A DNA stretch of 46,730 nucleotides, taken from the NCBI GenBank assembly GCA_009923745.1, contig RFSX01000002.1, forward strand, positions 1-46,730, read 5' to 3'. The notes under the pieces are model-generated. The model was not told where the DNA came from. It did no database searches and saw only the letters and a list, made by a program, of their open reading frames with translations. This DNA is from Chitinophagia bacterium. GTDB lineage: Bacteria > Bacteroidota > Bacteroidia > Chitinophagales > Saprospiraceae. Shown piece by piece: positions 34,011 through 42,828 of the stretch. Numbering within the stretch: the first letter of the stretch is position 1; each line of letters starts with the position of its first letter. The position numbers and the translations under genes were made by a program.

Positions 34011-35474
34011 ATGCGATTCTTGAGAACTACTACTCTTTTTTTCATTACTATCGTAAGTTACAATACTGTCCAGGCTCAAAAACTGGAGAGTGCCCAATTT
34101 ATTAATTCATTCAGCAGTCAGGAAATTTCCACATTGGCAGGCATCCCGGTAGCTTATGGCGTTGACTTATACAAAGTCCGTTATTATACCTCGGATGCAA
34201 GAGGTGAGGAGCATATTGCGTCTGGCTTGGCGTGCATTCCTCAAGATGACACTGTACGATTTCCTTTAGCCTGTTATCAGCATGGAACCGTGGATGGCAG
34301 GGAGGATGTACCTTCCAGGTTGGCTGGTGGATATCAGCTACCCCTCATCCTATCTGCTTTTGGTTATGTCACCTGTGCTGCCGACTTCGTGGGACTGGGA
34401 GACTCTCCCGGTATTCACCCTTATGTCCATGCTACGACACAGGCTACAGCAGGCATTGACCTGTTGTTTGCTGTCAGGGAAATGTCGGAGGATGATAACT
34501 ACCCGCCTTTCTACGTCACCGACCAGCTGTTTATAGGTGGCTACTCTCAAGGTGGCCACGCTTCTATGGCGGCGCATAAGTATCTTGAAACGATGTACCC
34601 TGGTGAATTTGATATTGCAGCAGCGGCACATATGTCGGGGCCATATTCCATATCAGAGGTAATGATAGATTTCACTCTGGGTGATCAGCCATACAATACC
34701 GTTTCCTATTTGGTATGGGTAGCTCTAGGCTACATGGAAGCCTATCCTGAGTTTCTGGATACTTTTACGCTGGAAAAAGTATTCAAGCCTGAATATCTTG
34801 ATGATATCAAAGCTTTCAGGGATGAAGCGATTGGACGAGGCGAGTTGAATAGTAGAATTACCAACCGGCTAATGACGGATTATGGTGCTGTTTTGTGTCG
34901 AGAAATACTGCTAGAGGATGTATTGAACAGTATATTGTCAGATCCCGAATATCCATTGAATCAAGCATTGATGGACAATGATGTCTATGATTGGGCACCA
35001 CAAAGTTTGACCAATCTATACTATTGTGAAGGAGACGAAGAGGTAAGTTTTGAAAATGCCATATTAGCTGCCAATGTTATGACCCAAAACGGGGCTCCCA
35101 ATGTCCAGGCATTAAGAATGGACAATACTTTTCCCTTGAATCATGTGCAATGTGTATCGCCTGCAGCTACTTCAGTCGTGTTTTTTTGGGGTTCTATGCA
35201 ACAGTTGCTGACCTCGGCTAATGATATTGAATTGGATGACGAGGCAGGTATCTATTATGCCAATGATTTACTTATCCTTGATATTCCAGTCTCTTATTCA
35301 TCATCTGATTTGGAATTGAAGGCTTATAGCCTGGACGGACGACTTATTTCAAGTCGCCTTGTGGCAGCCGGAATGTCTGAACATTTGATGAATCTTGATT
35401 CAGAGTCCATGATTGTCATGTCTTTATTTGCAGACGGACGCTTGATAAAAACACAAAAGTTTTTTACACGATAA
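34011..35474 (+). CDS. Secreted alpha/beta hydrolase with type IX sorting tail
   Basis: A probable secreted lipase or esterase of 487 residues. A signal peptide (MRFLRTTTLFFITIVSYNTVQAQ) leads into an alpha/beta-hydrolase domain. The nucleophile elbow is GYSQGG with Ser179; the candidate acid is in CEGDEEVSF and the candidate His in FPLNHVQC. The last ~75 residues look like a type A sorting domain of type IX cargo: LKAYSLDGRLISSRLV, a short variable stretch, then MSLFADGRLIKTQKFFTR with the terminal basic residue. The protein would thus leave through SprA and be anchored or released at the surface. The substrate is unknown; the fold is closest to secretory lipases. It is alone between two gaps. 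Confidence 0.87.
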   Translation: MRFLRTTTLFFITIVSYNTVQAQKLESAQFINSFSSQEISTLAGIPVAYGVDLYKVRYYTSDARGEEHIASGLACIPQDDTVRFPLACYQHGTVDGREDVPSRLAGGYQLPLILSAFGYVTCAADFVGLGDSPGIHPYVHATTQATAGIDLLFAVREMSEDDNYPPFYVTDQLFIGGYSQGGHASMAAHKYLETMYPGEFDIAAAAHMSGPYSISEVMIDFTLGDQPYNTVSYLVWVALGYMEAYPEFLDTFTLEKVFKPEYLDDIKAFRDEAIGRGELNSRITNRLMTDYGAVLCREILLEDVLNSILSDPEYPLNQALMDNDVYDWAPQSLTNLYYCEGDEEVSFENAILAANVMTQNGAPNVQALRMDNTFPLNHVQCVSPAATSVVFFWGSMQQLLTSANDIELDDEAGIYYANDLLILDIPVSYSSSDLELKAYSLDGRLISSRLVAAGMSEHLMNLDSESMIVMSLFADGRLIKTQKFFTR

Positions 35475-35542
35475 ATAAAAACCGGGATATTTCCATTAAT
35501 GCGGTAATATCGTTTAAGTGACATATTTATTTTGCAGTCAAT

Positions 35543-35556
35543 CCCATTTAAATGGG
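35543..35556. promoter_or_regulatory. Perfect 14-base palindrome upstream of moxR
   Basis: CCCATTTAAATGGG is a perfect palindrome 49 bases before the moxR ATG, inside the 131-base gap after the hydrolase gene. It is G/C-tipped with an AT centre, as expected for an operator. As a hairpin it would have only about five pairs, and the T-rich stretch downstream starts several bases later, so a terminator is less likely. Confidence 0.45.
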
Positions 35557-35605
35557 GGTTTGTTATTTTTACGCTTCAATCAGCAAAGCATATTAGAAAA
35601 AGCAT

Positions 35606-36574
35606 ATGAGTTTGAATTATAGCAGTGATAAAGAGGCTGTCGACGGCTTGGCCTCCAAGTATAATGAGCTAAGAGATGAAATAGCCAAGATTATCGTTGG
35701 GCAGGATGAGGTTGTCAAAACAGTATTGATTTCCTTATTCGCTAACGGGCACAGTTTACTTGTAGGTGTTCCAGGTCTGGCAAAAACACTCCTGGTAAGC
35801 ACCATTGCAGAAGTTCTTGATCTGGACTTTAACAGGATTCAATTTACCCCGGATTTGATGCCATCAGATATTACCGGTGCCGAGATTCTTGATGAAAACA
35901 GGACTTTCCGATTTAATGAGGGACCTCTATTTACCAATATTGTGTTGGCTGATGAGATTAACAGGACGCCTCCCAAGACACAAGCAGCTTTGCTTGAAGC
36001 TATGCAGGAACGATCCGTAACATTCGGAGGTAAAAAGCATGAACTGCCAAAGCCATTTTTCGTCTTAGCTACTCAAAACCCTATCGAGCAGGAAGGGACA
36101 TACCCATTACCTGAAGCTCAACTGGACCGTTTCATGTTTAACATTCCACTTGACTATCCTTCCTATGATGAGGAAATCCAGGTCGTCAAAGAAACAACGA
36201 CTTACAACCAGTCTGAGCTTGGTCATATTTTGACTGGAAATGAAATCATCTATTTCCAGAACCTTATTCGAAAAATACCTATAGCCGATAATGTACTCGA
36301 ATACGCTGTTTCATTGGCAAGTAAGACCAGGCCAAATACCGAAAGGTCAACAGATGATGTCAATAATTACATAGCCTGGGGCGCCGGTCCGCGTGCTTCT
36401 CAATATTTGGTTTTGGGGGCCAAGACACATGCCGCTATTAAGGGCAAATACTCTCCGGACATAGAAGATGTCAAAGCTGTAGCGAATTATGTATTGCGTC
36501 ACCGTATTGTCAGAAACTATAAGGCCGAAGCGGAAGGCATCAGTGAAGAAAATGTGATTGCAGGACTTCTGTGA
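35606..36574 (+). CDS. MoxR family AAA+ ATPase
   Basis: MoxR ATPases act as chaperone-like remodelers, often with DUF58 and von Willebrand A-domain proteins. The 322-residue protein has Walker A GVPGLAKT (54-61), Walker B with VLADEINRTPPKTQAALLEAMQE, sensor 1 ATQNPIEQEGTYPLPEAQLDRF and a lid domain with the sensor-2 region. The usual downstream DUF58/VWA/BatA genes are not here: the next gene is PBP1A on the opposite strand. Those partners would have to be elsewhere in the genome. Confidence 0.94.
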   Translation: MSLNYSSDKEAVDGLASKYNELRDEIAKIIVGQDEVVKTVLISLFANGHSLLVGVPGLAKTLLVSTIAEVLDLDFNRIQFTPDLMPSDITGAEILDENRTFRFNEGPLFTNIVLADEINRTPPKTQAALLEAMQERSVTFGGKKHELPKPFFVLATQNPIEQEGTYPLPEAQLDRFMFNIPLDYPSYDEEIQVVKETTTYNQSELGHILTGNEIIYFQNLIRKIPIADNVLEYAVSLASKTRPNTERSTDDVNNYIAWGAGPRASQYLVLGAKTHAAIKGKYSPDIEDVKAVANYVLRHRIVRNYKAEAEGISEENVIAGLL

Positions 36575-36576
36575 AT

Positions 36577-36650
36577 AATGCCTTAATGCCTAATTGCTTT
36601 ATTGAAAGTTTATTTTTCTACCTTATTAAGCATTAAAGCATTGAAGCATT
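36577..36650. repeat. Inverted octamer-like repeats without a gene
   Basis: The left arm (36577-36603, beginning AATGCCTTAATGCC) and right arm (36625-36650, ATTAAGCATTAAAGCATTGA and on) are imperfect inverted copies; 18 of 23 positions match when one is reverse-complemented. The units resemble the CATTAAAG octamer at 30132. The element fills the gap between the converging moxR and PBP1A genes and could fold as a long imperfect hairpin acting as a two-way terminator. Confidence 0.6.
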
Positions 36651-36652
36651 CA

Positions 36653-39178
36653 TTACCCTTCTATCTCATCCATGGAAAACTCGTCGCTGAACTCTTTGAT
36701 TTTGCGTTCGCGTTCCTTTTCTTCTTTGGAAGGCAGGCGTTGGGCATCGTAAAGCTCGCAGTCCAGGATGATAGGATCCCTTTCAGGTATGGTGAAATGA
36801 GCTTTCGTATCAATCAGATTTTTCTCCTCCAGGGATTTCATAAATTCGAAGTAATACGGCCTGGCCATGGCTCCACCCGATCCGTCACCCAATGACAGGA
36901 ATCGTATCCAGCTGTTCTCTCCGCCCACCCAGGTGCCCACTACCAGGTCTGGACTTATACCGATAAACCAGCCATCAACATAATCATTTGTTGTTCCGGT
37001 CTTTCCTCCAAAATTTGAATCCAACCGCCATTCGTGCGCGCTGGTAGCATGTTGAAGGAGATTAACCATGGCATAATTGTATTTAGGGCTCAGGACTCTT
37101 CTTTGCTTAGGAATATTGTTGTAAATCAATTTTCCATTGCTGTCTTCAATCTTAAGAATGAAGTTTGGCTCATTATAGACCCCATTGTTTGCAAAGCATG
37201 CATAAGCTCCTGTCATTTCGAGCACATTCAAATCCGGCGTTCCCAAAATGATGGAAGGAGCACTTGGAATTTTGGATTTATCGATACCCATATTGGCAGC
37301 TAGATTGCGGATTAATTCCACGCTGCCCAGTTGTTTGATCAACCAGACCGAAACAGAATTTTTGGAAAGCCTTAAGGCCTCTTTAAGCGTCATCTCTTCT
37401 CCGGTATGTTTACCGTCTGCATTATCCGGAGCCCAGGTCTTCATTAATTTGAAGTTGGACTCGCCTGCTGGGATTTCATGCGGTATGTCCCTTACACGCA
37501 CGCACGGCGACATGGCCTGCTGAGAAATGACTGTGGCATACAGGAACGGCTTAAAAGTTGATCCTACCTGGTTATTTCTTAGCACGTGATCAATCTTAAA
37601 ATACTTATTGTCTATTCCGCCAACCCATGATTTTATTTGACCGGTTTTGGGATCCATGGATACTGATGCAAGCTGCATATGCTCCATATGGTACTTAATG
37701 GAATCCAGTGGGGTCATGGTCACTTGCTTTTCGCCTTCAGGCGTGTAGGCAAACACCTTCATGGATACAGGGGTGTTAAAAACCTTTCTCGCCTTCATAA
37801 GAAGTTCTTTCTTTTTTATTTTAAGATCTTCCCAAAGAGGGTCCTTTAGAATCTGGCGATAGGTCCCCGCCTGGTTCTGACTGATATATTCTTCCCGTAT
37901 CAGTTGCTGCAAATAACCAGGCTTACCCTCCTCTTTAATCATCCGATCAATATCTGTATCCCATAATCTGGCCTCGGGGTATTTGGATTTTATTTCCTGG
38001 GATAGATCACCCATTAAGTGGTTTCTCATTTTCTGATATCGATCCGAATTTTTCATCACTGCGCTCAGAAAGCTCTTCCTGTAAGCGACTTGTTTTTCCT
38101 TATTAGCGCCCCTTTCCGTGTAAGTCCAGGGATCCTGTTTCTCCCAGCGATTAAAATATTTGTCCTGAAGCTTGGCCATATGCTTTTTCATGGCCGCTTC
38201 GGCTTCTTCCTGAATTTCATAATCCAGGGTGGTGTATATTTTTAGGCCATCATTATAGGGATCGTAAGGCGTGCCGTCAGGTTTCCTGTATTTCTTATCC
38301 TCCAGTATTTTTTTCAGGTACTTAGTGAGTGTGGATTTAAAGTATGGAGCGAGACCTTTGTAGTAGACAGGCATTTTGAACTGTGACATGTCAATAGGAC
38401 GCTCCTTGAGTTTTTCAAATTCATCAGAATCAATCATTTCATTGCGCATCATTTGGTATAATACCACATTGCGTCTTTTCTGAGCATTTTCAGGAGCTCT
38501 TTTCGGATTGTAGTAATATGGATTTTTGAGCATGCCGATCAGCATGGCTGCCTCATCGATGGTGAGTTCGCTCTGATCTTTACCAAAATAATTTTTTGAT
38601 GCAGCGGCTATTCCGAAAGACTGATAAATGAAATCAAACTTATTAAGATACATCGCAAGGATTTCTTCCTTGGTATACCGCTTTTCAAATTCGACAGCGA
38701 TGACCCATTCCTGTAGTTTTTGCCATACCCTTTTGACAAATGATTTAGACCCTTTTGTAAAAAACTGTTTAGCCAATTGTTGGGTAATGGTACTACCTCC
38801 TCCTTTTCTGCTCAGGTTTACCACTGCCCTCACAGTACCTCGGGCATCAATGCCGCTGTGACCGTAAAAGCGTTCATCTTCAACAGCTATTACAGCATTG
38901 ACCAAATAGGGGTTGAGGTCTTCGAAGTCAATGATCTCCCTGTTCTTGGTATAAAGGCGACTGATTTCCCTTTGATCCCAGGAATAGATAATCGTTGAGG
39001 CTTCAAGGTCGGGGTTTTCCAGTTCACTGGTATCCGGCATTTTGGTTTGCGCAAGCAGAATGAAGAAAGCGGCTCCCAATAAGATAGCTGACACCAAGAG
39101 TATCCACAAGCATCTGATCATTGAAGGCAGCTGTTCATTCAGCGCTGTTGCATTGTTTGTTTTCTTAGATCTGGACAT
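36653..39178 (-). CDS. Penicillin-binding protein 1A (bifunctional transglycosylase-transpeptidase)
   Basis: This enzyme polymerises and cross-links peptidoglycan in the periplasm. The 841-residue protein has a cytoplasmic basic start, one membrane anchor (about 21-43) and a GT51 domain with catalytic Glu100 in VEDERFYGHSG and GGSTITQQLAKQFF. The transpeptidase domain has nucleophile Ser540 in STFK, SKNS, and Lys726 in KTGTTNDYVDGW. A ~200-residue charged helical insertion between the two catalytic regions (for example MKKHMAKLQDKYFNRWEKQD) is longer than in E. coli PBP1A and is probably typical of Bacteroidota. The tail is strongly acidic (DEFSMDEIEG). Confidence 0.96.
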   Translation of the reverse strand: MSRSKKTNNATALNEQLPSMIRCLWILLVSAILLGAAFFILLAQTKMPDTSELENPDLEASTIIYSWDQREISRLYTKNREIIDFEDLNPYLVNAVIAVEDERFYGHSGIDARGTVRAVVNLSRKGGGSTITQQLAKQFFTKGSKSFVKRVWQKLQEWVIAVEFEKRYTKEEILAMYLNKFDFIYQSFGIAAASKNYFGKDQSELTIDEAAMLIGMLKNPYYYNPKRAPENAQKRRNVVLYQMMRNEMIDSDEFEKLKERPIDMSQFKMPVYYKGLAPYFKSTLTKYLKKILEDKKYRKPDGTPYDPYNDGLKIYTTLDYEIQEEAEAAMKKHMAKLQDKYFNRWEKQDPWTYTERGANKEKQVAYRKSFLSAVMKNSDRYQKMRNHLMGDLSQEIKSKYPEARLWDTDIDRMIKEEGKPGYLQQLIREEYISQNQAGTYRQILKDPLWEDLKIKKKELLMKARKVFNTPVSMKVFAYTPEGEKQVTMTPLDSIKYHMEHMQLASVSMDPKTGQIKSWVGGIDNKYFKIDHVLRNNQVGSTFKPFLYATVISQQAMSPCVRVRDIPHEIPAGESNFKLMKTWAPDNADGKHTGEEMTLKEALRLSKNSVSVWLIKQLGSVELIRNLAANMGIDKSKIPSAPSIILGTPDLNVLEMTGAYACFANNGVYNEPNFILKIEDSNGKLIYNNIPKQRRVLSPKYNYAMVNLLQHATSAHEWRLDSNFGGKTGTTNDYVDGWFIGISPDLVVGTWVGGENSWIRFLSLGDGSGGAMARPYYFEFMKSLEEKNLIDTKAHFTIPERDPIILDCELYDAQRLPSKEEKERERKIKEFSDEFSMDEIEG

Positions 39179-39385
39179 AAGTCAGATAAGGCTATTTATA
39201 GCATTACAAAATTAAACTAAATATCGTATTAAATAAATTTATAATATGATAAATATTATAAATCAACGAATTAAATTGCCAAAATGTATTTCAATTGAAA
39301 ATGTGCCAGAAGTGATTGTATAACGAAAGTACTATGCATTACATTATGCACAGGCTATGATTATGTCAATTTTTTCTGCTAATTC
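39179..39385. other. AT-rich gap between PBP1A and pepD genes
   Basis: This 207-base stretch holds no credible gene. It contains an AT-only inverted repeat, ATTTATAATAT (39237-39247) and ATATTATAAAT (39253-39263), with perfect 11-base arms and a five-base spacer, 59 bases upstream of the PBP1A start. It must contain the PBP1A promoter, which I could not place. Confidence 0.5.
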
Positions 39386-40849
39386 TTAAGCTCTTAAAGG
39401 TATTTCTTCAAGGGTTTTAAGAAGAAAACGCCAGAATTTCTGGACTGAGCTGATCTGCACTTTTTCATCAGGTGAATGAGCTCCTCGAATATTGGGTCCA
39501 AAGGAGATCATATCCATATCGGGATAATTCTGACCCAGAATGCCGCATTCAAGGCCTGCATGGCATGCCATTACATGGGGATCTTCGTTAAATTCCGAGC
39601 GATATATTTCAGTCATGAGCATTACGATGTCAGCATCCGGTTTGGGTTGCCAGCCAGGGTAGGCACCACTCGTGTCTGTATGGGCACCTATGTTTTTGAA
39701 GCAGGCTTTAATGGCATTGGCAAGATCCTCTTTTTCTGATGCGACAGAACTACGTGTCAGGCAGAGCACTTCGTATTTGCCCTCATTTATAAGAACACGG
39801 GCCAGGTTATTGGATGTCTGCACAAGACCTTCCATATCCGGACTCATCCTGTAGATACCATTTGGACAACTGTAAACGGCATTCAGGAATGCCTGGCTAA
39901 AGGATTTATCGACAGCTTTGGAAGAATTATTTATACTTTGCATAAGGAGCTTTAATCCAGGATCTGTGCTTTTATGCTCAGCCTTCAAGACTGTTTCCAA
40001 TTGTGTGATCATTCCTTGAATGCGTTCTTTATCTGAGACATGACACAAGATACGCGCTACCGATTCTCTGGGTATGGCATTGCGCAAGCCTCCTCCATCA
40101 ACCGAAACAAGTAAAATATCCATCTCTGACGACAGGGTGTACAAGACCCTGTTCATAAGTTTGTTGGCATTTGCACGTCCCTTGTGAATATCCATTCCTG
40201 AGTGACCCCCTGTGCAGCCTTTCAGGCAGATCTCCAGTGTCAGGTTATCACGATGTGCATCTATCTGATCATATTCTCCATGAATACTGATGTCGATGCC
40301 CCCCGCACATCCAATGGTTAGTTCGTCGTCATCTTCCGTATCCAGGTTGAGCAGAATGGGAGCTGTAAGGTGACCTGCTTGCAACTCGAGGGCTCCTGTC
40401 ATGCCGGTTTCTTCATCAATGGTGAATAAGGCTTCAAGAGGGGGATGAGGGATATTCTTAGATGATAAAAGTGCCATTATGGTCGCTACCCCAATGCCAT
40501 TATCGGCTCCAAGTGTGGTGCCTTCGGCTTTAACCCAATCTCCGTCAATAAACATTCGTATGCCCTCCTTATCAAAATCAAAAACGGTATCATTGTTTTT
40601 TTGATGGACCATATCAAGATGGCTTTGAAGCGCTACAGTCTGTCTGTTCTCCATACCAGGGCTTGCGGCTTTCTTGATGATGACGTTTCCAATTTCGTCA
40701 CGATACGTTGCCAATCCCAGGGTATTTCCAAAATCAAGCATGAACTGAATGACACGTTCTTCCTTTTTTGATGGTCTTGGAACAGCATTTAATTCGGCAA
40801 AATGATTCCATAATGCCTTTGGTTCAAGTATCTTTATTGCGTCTGACAT
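39386..40849 (-). CDS. pepD: Cytosol nonspecific dipeptidase (aminoacyl-histidine dipeptidase)
   Basis: PepD is a zinc M20-family peptidase that splits dipeptides such as carnosine-like Xaa-His. I start at the ATG at 40849, giving 487 residues (E. coli PepD has 485); an upstream ATG at 40879 adds ten residues of non-family sequence. Metal and catalytic residues visible are His77 in LQSHLDMVHQ, Asp116 in GADNGIG, Glu146-Glu147 in IDEETGMTGAL, Asp170 in LNLDTEDDDE, and the late His in RGAHSPDEKV. The dimerisation insert with HSGMDIHKGRANANK is intact. It diverges from the GH3 gene. Confidence 0.95.
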   Translation of the reverse strand: MSDAIKILEPKALWNHFAELNAVPRPSKKEERVIQFMLDFGNTLGLATYRDEIGNVIIKKAASPGMENRQTVALQSHLDMVHQKNNDTVFDFDKEGIRMFIDGDWVKAEGTTLGADNGIGVATIMALLSSKNIPHPPLEALFTIDEETGMTGALELQAGHLTAPILLNLDTEDDDELTIGCAGGIDISIHGEYDQIDAHRDNLTLEICLKGCTGGHSGMDIHKGRANANKLMNRVLYTLSSEMDILLVSVDGGGLRNAIPRESVARILCHVSDKERIQGMITQLETVLKAEHKSTDPGLKLLMQSINNSSKAVDKSFSQAFLNAVYSCPNGIYRMSPDMEGLVQTSNNLARVLINEGKYEVLCLTRSSVASEKEDLANAIKACFKNIGAHTDTSGAYPGWQPKPDADIVMLMTEIYRSEFNEDPHVMACHAGLECGILGQNYPDMDMISFGPNIRGAHSPDEKVQISSVQKFWRFLLKTLEEIPLRA

Positions 40850-40946
40850 TTTATCTATTGTGTATAAGCAGAACTGCAAATATCATAAAGTCGTGGCCAT
40901 AATGAAAATTGAAAGGCAATCAATTCATCAATGTTAAGACAGATCA

Positions 40947-42482
40947 ATGAAGAAAATTTCGGATTGGGTCATGAGACAGTACTTCAAGCGTCGCAAGCGC
41001 AGGCTTGATTATTGTGTTTCCAGGCAGGATGAATTGCAGGGCAGAATTCTCCACAAAATCATATCTAACAATAGAAATACAGCTTTTGGAAAGGCACACT
41101 CTTTCAAAAGAATAATGGACACAACAAGCTTTAAACATAGTGTGCCTATAAGAAGCTACGAGGATATTTTTCCTTTCATACAAAGGATGATGCAGGGAGA
41201 GCAAAATGTGCTTTGTCGAAATTCCGTAAAGTGGTTTGCTAAATCATCAGGGACATCCACAGGCAAGAGTAAATTTATTCCTGTCACGAAGGAATACCTT
41301 CAAAAAGGACATTTGGAATGCGCCTGGGACGCGGCATGCTATATATATCATGAAGACCAGCATGCAGCTTTGTTTTCTGATAAAAGTCTGATAATGGGCG
41401 GCAGCATTCAATCCATTGGTAAGGGGATTTATACAGGGGATATTTCAGGTATCATTATAAAGCATTTTCCGGCCGTCGGAAGACATTTTTATACGCCGGA
41501 TTTTGGTACAGCGCTATTAAAGGACTGGGATCAGAAAATAAATAATATGGCCTCGATAACGGCCAAGGAGAATGTAGTCCTGGCTGCAGGAGTGCCTACC
41601 TGGCTTCTGGTCTTGTTCAGAAAAATACTTGAACAATCCGGAGCAGAAAATATGAGTCAGGTATGGCCTAATTTGAGATCCTTCCTGCATGGCGGCGTCA
41701 ATTTTGAACCGTATCGGACACAGTTTGAAGGGCTTTTTCCTTCTACAAAAATCCGCTATCGGGAAGTATATAATGCTTCTGAAGGATATTTTGGGTTTCA
41801 GGCAGACAGTCAGAGAGAAGGTATGCTGCTTATGTGCCATCATGGAGTGTATTATGAATTTGTTCCCTGGGTGAATGGTGAAGCCCTTTATGAGGATATC
41901 TGTGACTTGAAAGGAATTCAGAAGAACCAGGAATATGCTCTTGTGATTAGCAATATCTCAGGCTTATACAGATATCTCATTGGAGACATTGTAAGGATTG
42001 TAGATACACATCCTGTTAAGATAAAAGTCTGTGGAAGGGTAGGTGCTATGATCAACGTATTTGGTGAGGAGCTCAGTTCTGAGAATACGGACAGGGGTTT
42101 GGCCATCTGCTGTGCAAAGCACGATGTCGTTCCTGTAGATTATACGCTTGCTCCGGTATTTATGGAGAACCTTGGAAGAGGGGGTCACGAATGGTATATA
42201 GAATTTGAACATCCACCTGAAGATCAAAAGCTGTTTGCCCGTGACCTAGATAATATTTTACGGGAGTTAAATTCGGATTATGATGCCAAGCGGAGTCACA
42301 GCCTTGCTTTGGACAATTTAATAATCAAGGCTCTCAAACCCGGGAGTTTTGAAAAGTGGATGCGCAAAAAAGGAAAATACGGGGGCCAGAATAAAGTGCC
42401 CCGACTGAGAAACGATCGTAAAATATTGGAAGAATTGTATGCGCTGGATGAGTCCGGGACAAGCACAAATGAGGCTAATTAG
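40947..42482 (+). CDS. GH3 family acyl-adenylate-forming protein
   Basis: GH3 proteins, best known in plants where they conjugate auxin or jasmonate to amino acids, belong to the ANL acyl-adenylating superfamily. The 511-residue protein has the ATP motif SSGTSTGKS (100-108), YNASEG (about 274-279) and YRYLIGDIV. The start MKKISDWVMRQYFKRRKRR is basic. Bacterial members are widespread in Bacteroidota, but their substrates are, to my knowledge, unknown; an amide- or ester-forming synthetase acting on a carboxylic acid is the inference. The next gene follows after 13 bases, so they may be cotranscribed with recO. Confidence 0.92.
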   Translation: MKKISDWVMRQYFKRRKRRLDYCVSRQDELQGRILHKIISNNRNTAFGKAHSFKRIMDTTSFKHSVPIRSYEDIFPFIQRMMQGEQNVLCRNSVKWFAKSSGTSTGKSKFIPVTKEYLQKGHLECAWDAACYIYHEDQHAALFSDKSLIMGGSIQSIGKGIYTGDISGIIIKHFPAVGRHFYTPDFGTALLKDWDQKINNMASITAKENVVLAAGVPTWLLVLFRKILEQSGAENMSQVWPNLRSFLHGGVNFEPYRTQFEGLFPSTKIRYREVYNASEGYFGFQADSQREGMLLMCHHGVYYEFVPWVNGEALYEDICDLKGIQKNQEYALVISNISGLYRYLIGDIVRIVDTHPVKIKVCGRVGAMINVFGEELSSENTDRGLAICCAKHDVVPVDYTLAPVFMENLGRGGHEWYIEFEHPPEDQKLFARDLDNILRELNSDYDAKRSHSLALDNLIIKALKPGSFEKWMRKKGKYGGQNKVPRLRNDRKILEELYALDESGTSTNEAN

Positions 42483-42495
42483 TTAATTTGCATTC

Positions 42496-42813
42496 ATGGA
42501 AGAATCAGGCCGTCATATATCCAAAACGATCGCTCAGGACCTTGATTTCGAATTGCCTCAGGAGTTGAGTGATGAAGAAATGATCAGGCATATCTCGTAT
42601 AGGGTAGAACAACTATTAAAAGGAGATCCTGAGCTTTTGCTCAGTTATTTGTACAGACTTGATGTAGAAGAAAAGCGTATTGCTGAAGCATTGGAAACGA
42701 GTATCATGCCGACTCATGTGACATTTGCCAATTTGATATGGGAGCGGCAAAAACAAAGGCTGGCTTCACGTAAAAAGTATAAACAAGATCCCATCGAGGG
42801 CTGGGAGTTTTAA
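42496..42813 (+). CDS. Small conserved-looking protein, function unknown
   Basis: I do not recognise a domain. The 105-residue protein is acidic at the start (DLDFELPQELSDEEMI) and helical, with RVEQLLKGDPELLLSYLYRLDVEEKRIAEAL suggesting a helical pair. A basic segment (RQKQRLASRKKYKQ) precedes the ending GWEF. No signal peptide or membrane helix is seen, so it is probably cytosolic. It lies 13 bases after GH3, and its stop TAA directly abuts the recO reading frame, so a role alongside one of these is possible but unproven. Confidence 0.78.
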   Translation: MEESGRHISKTIAQDLDFELPQELSDEEMIRHISYRVEQLLKGDPELLLSYLYRLDVEEKRIAEALETSIMPTHVTFANLIWERQKQRLASRKKYKQDPIEGWEF

Positions 42814-42828
42814 ATTAAACTTTACGAT

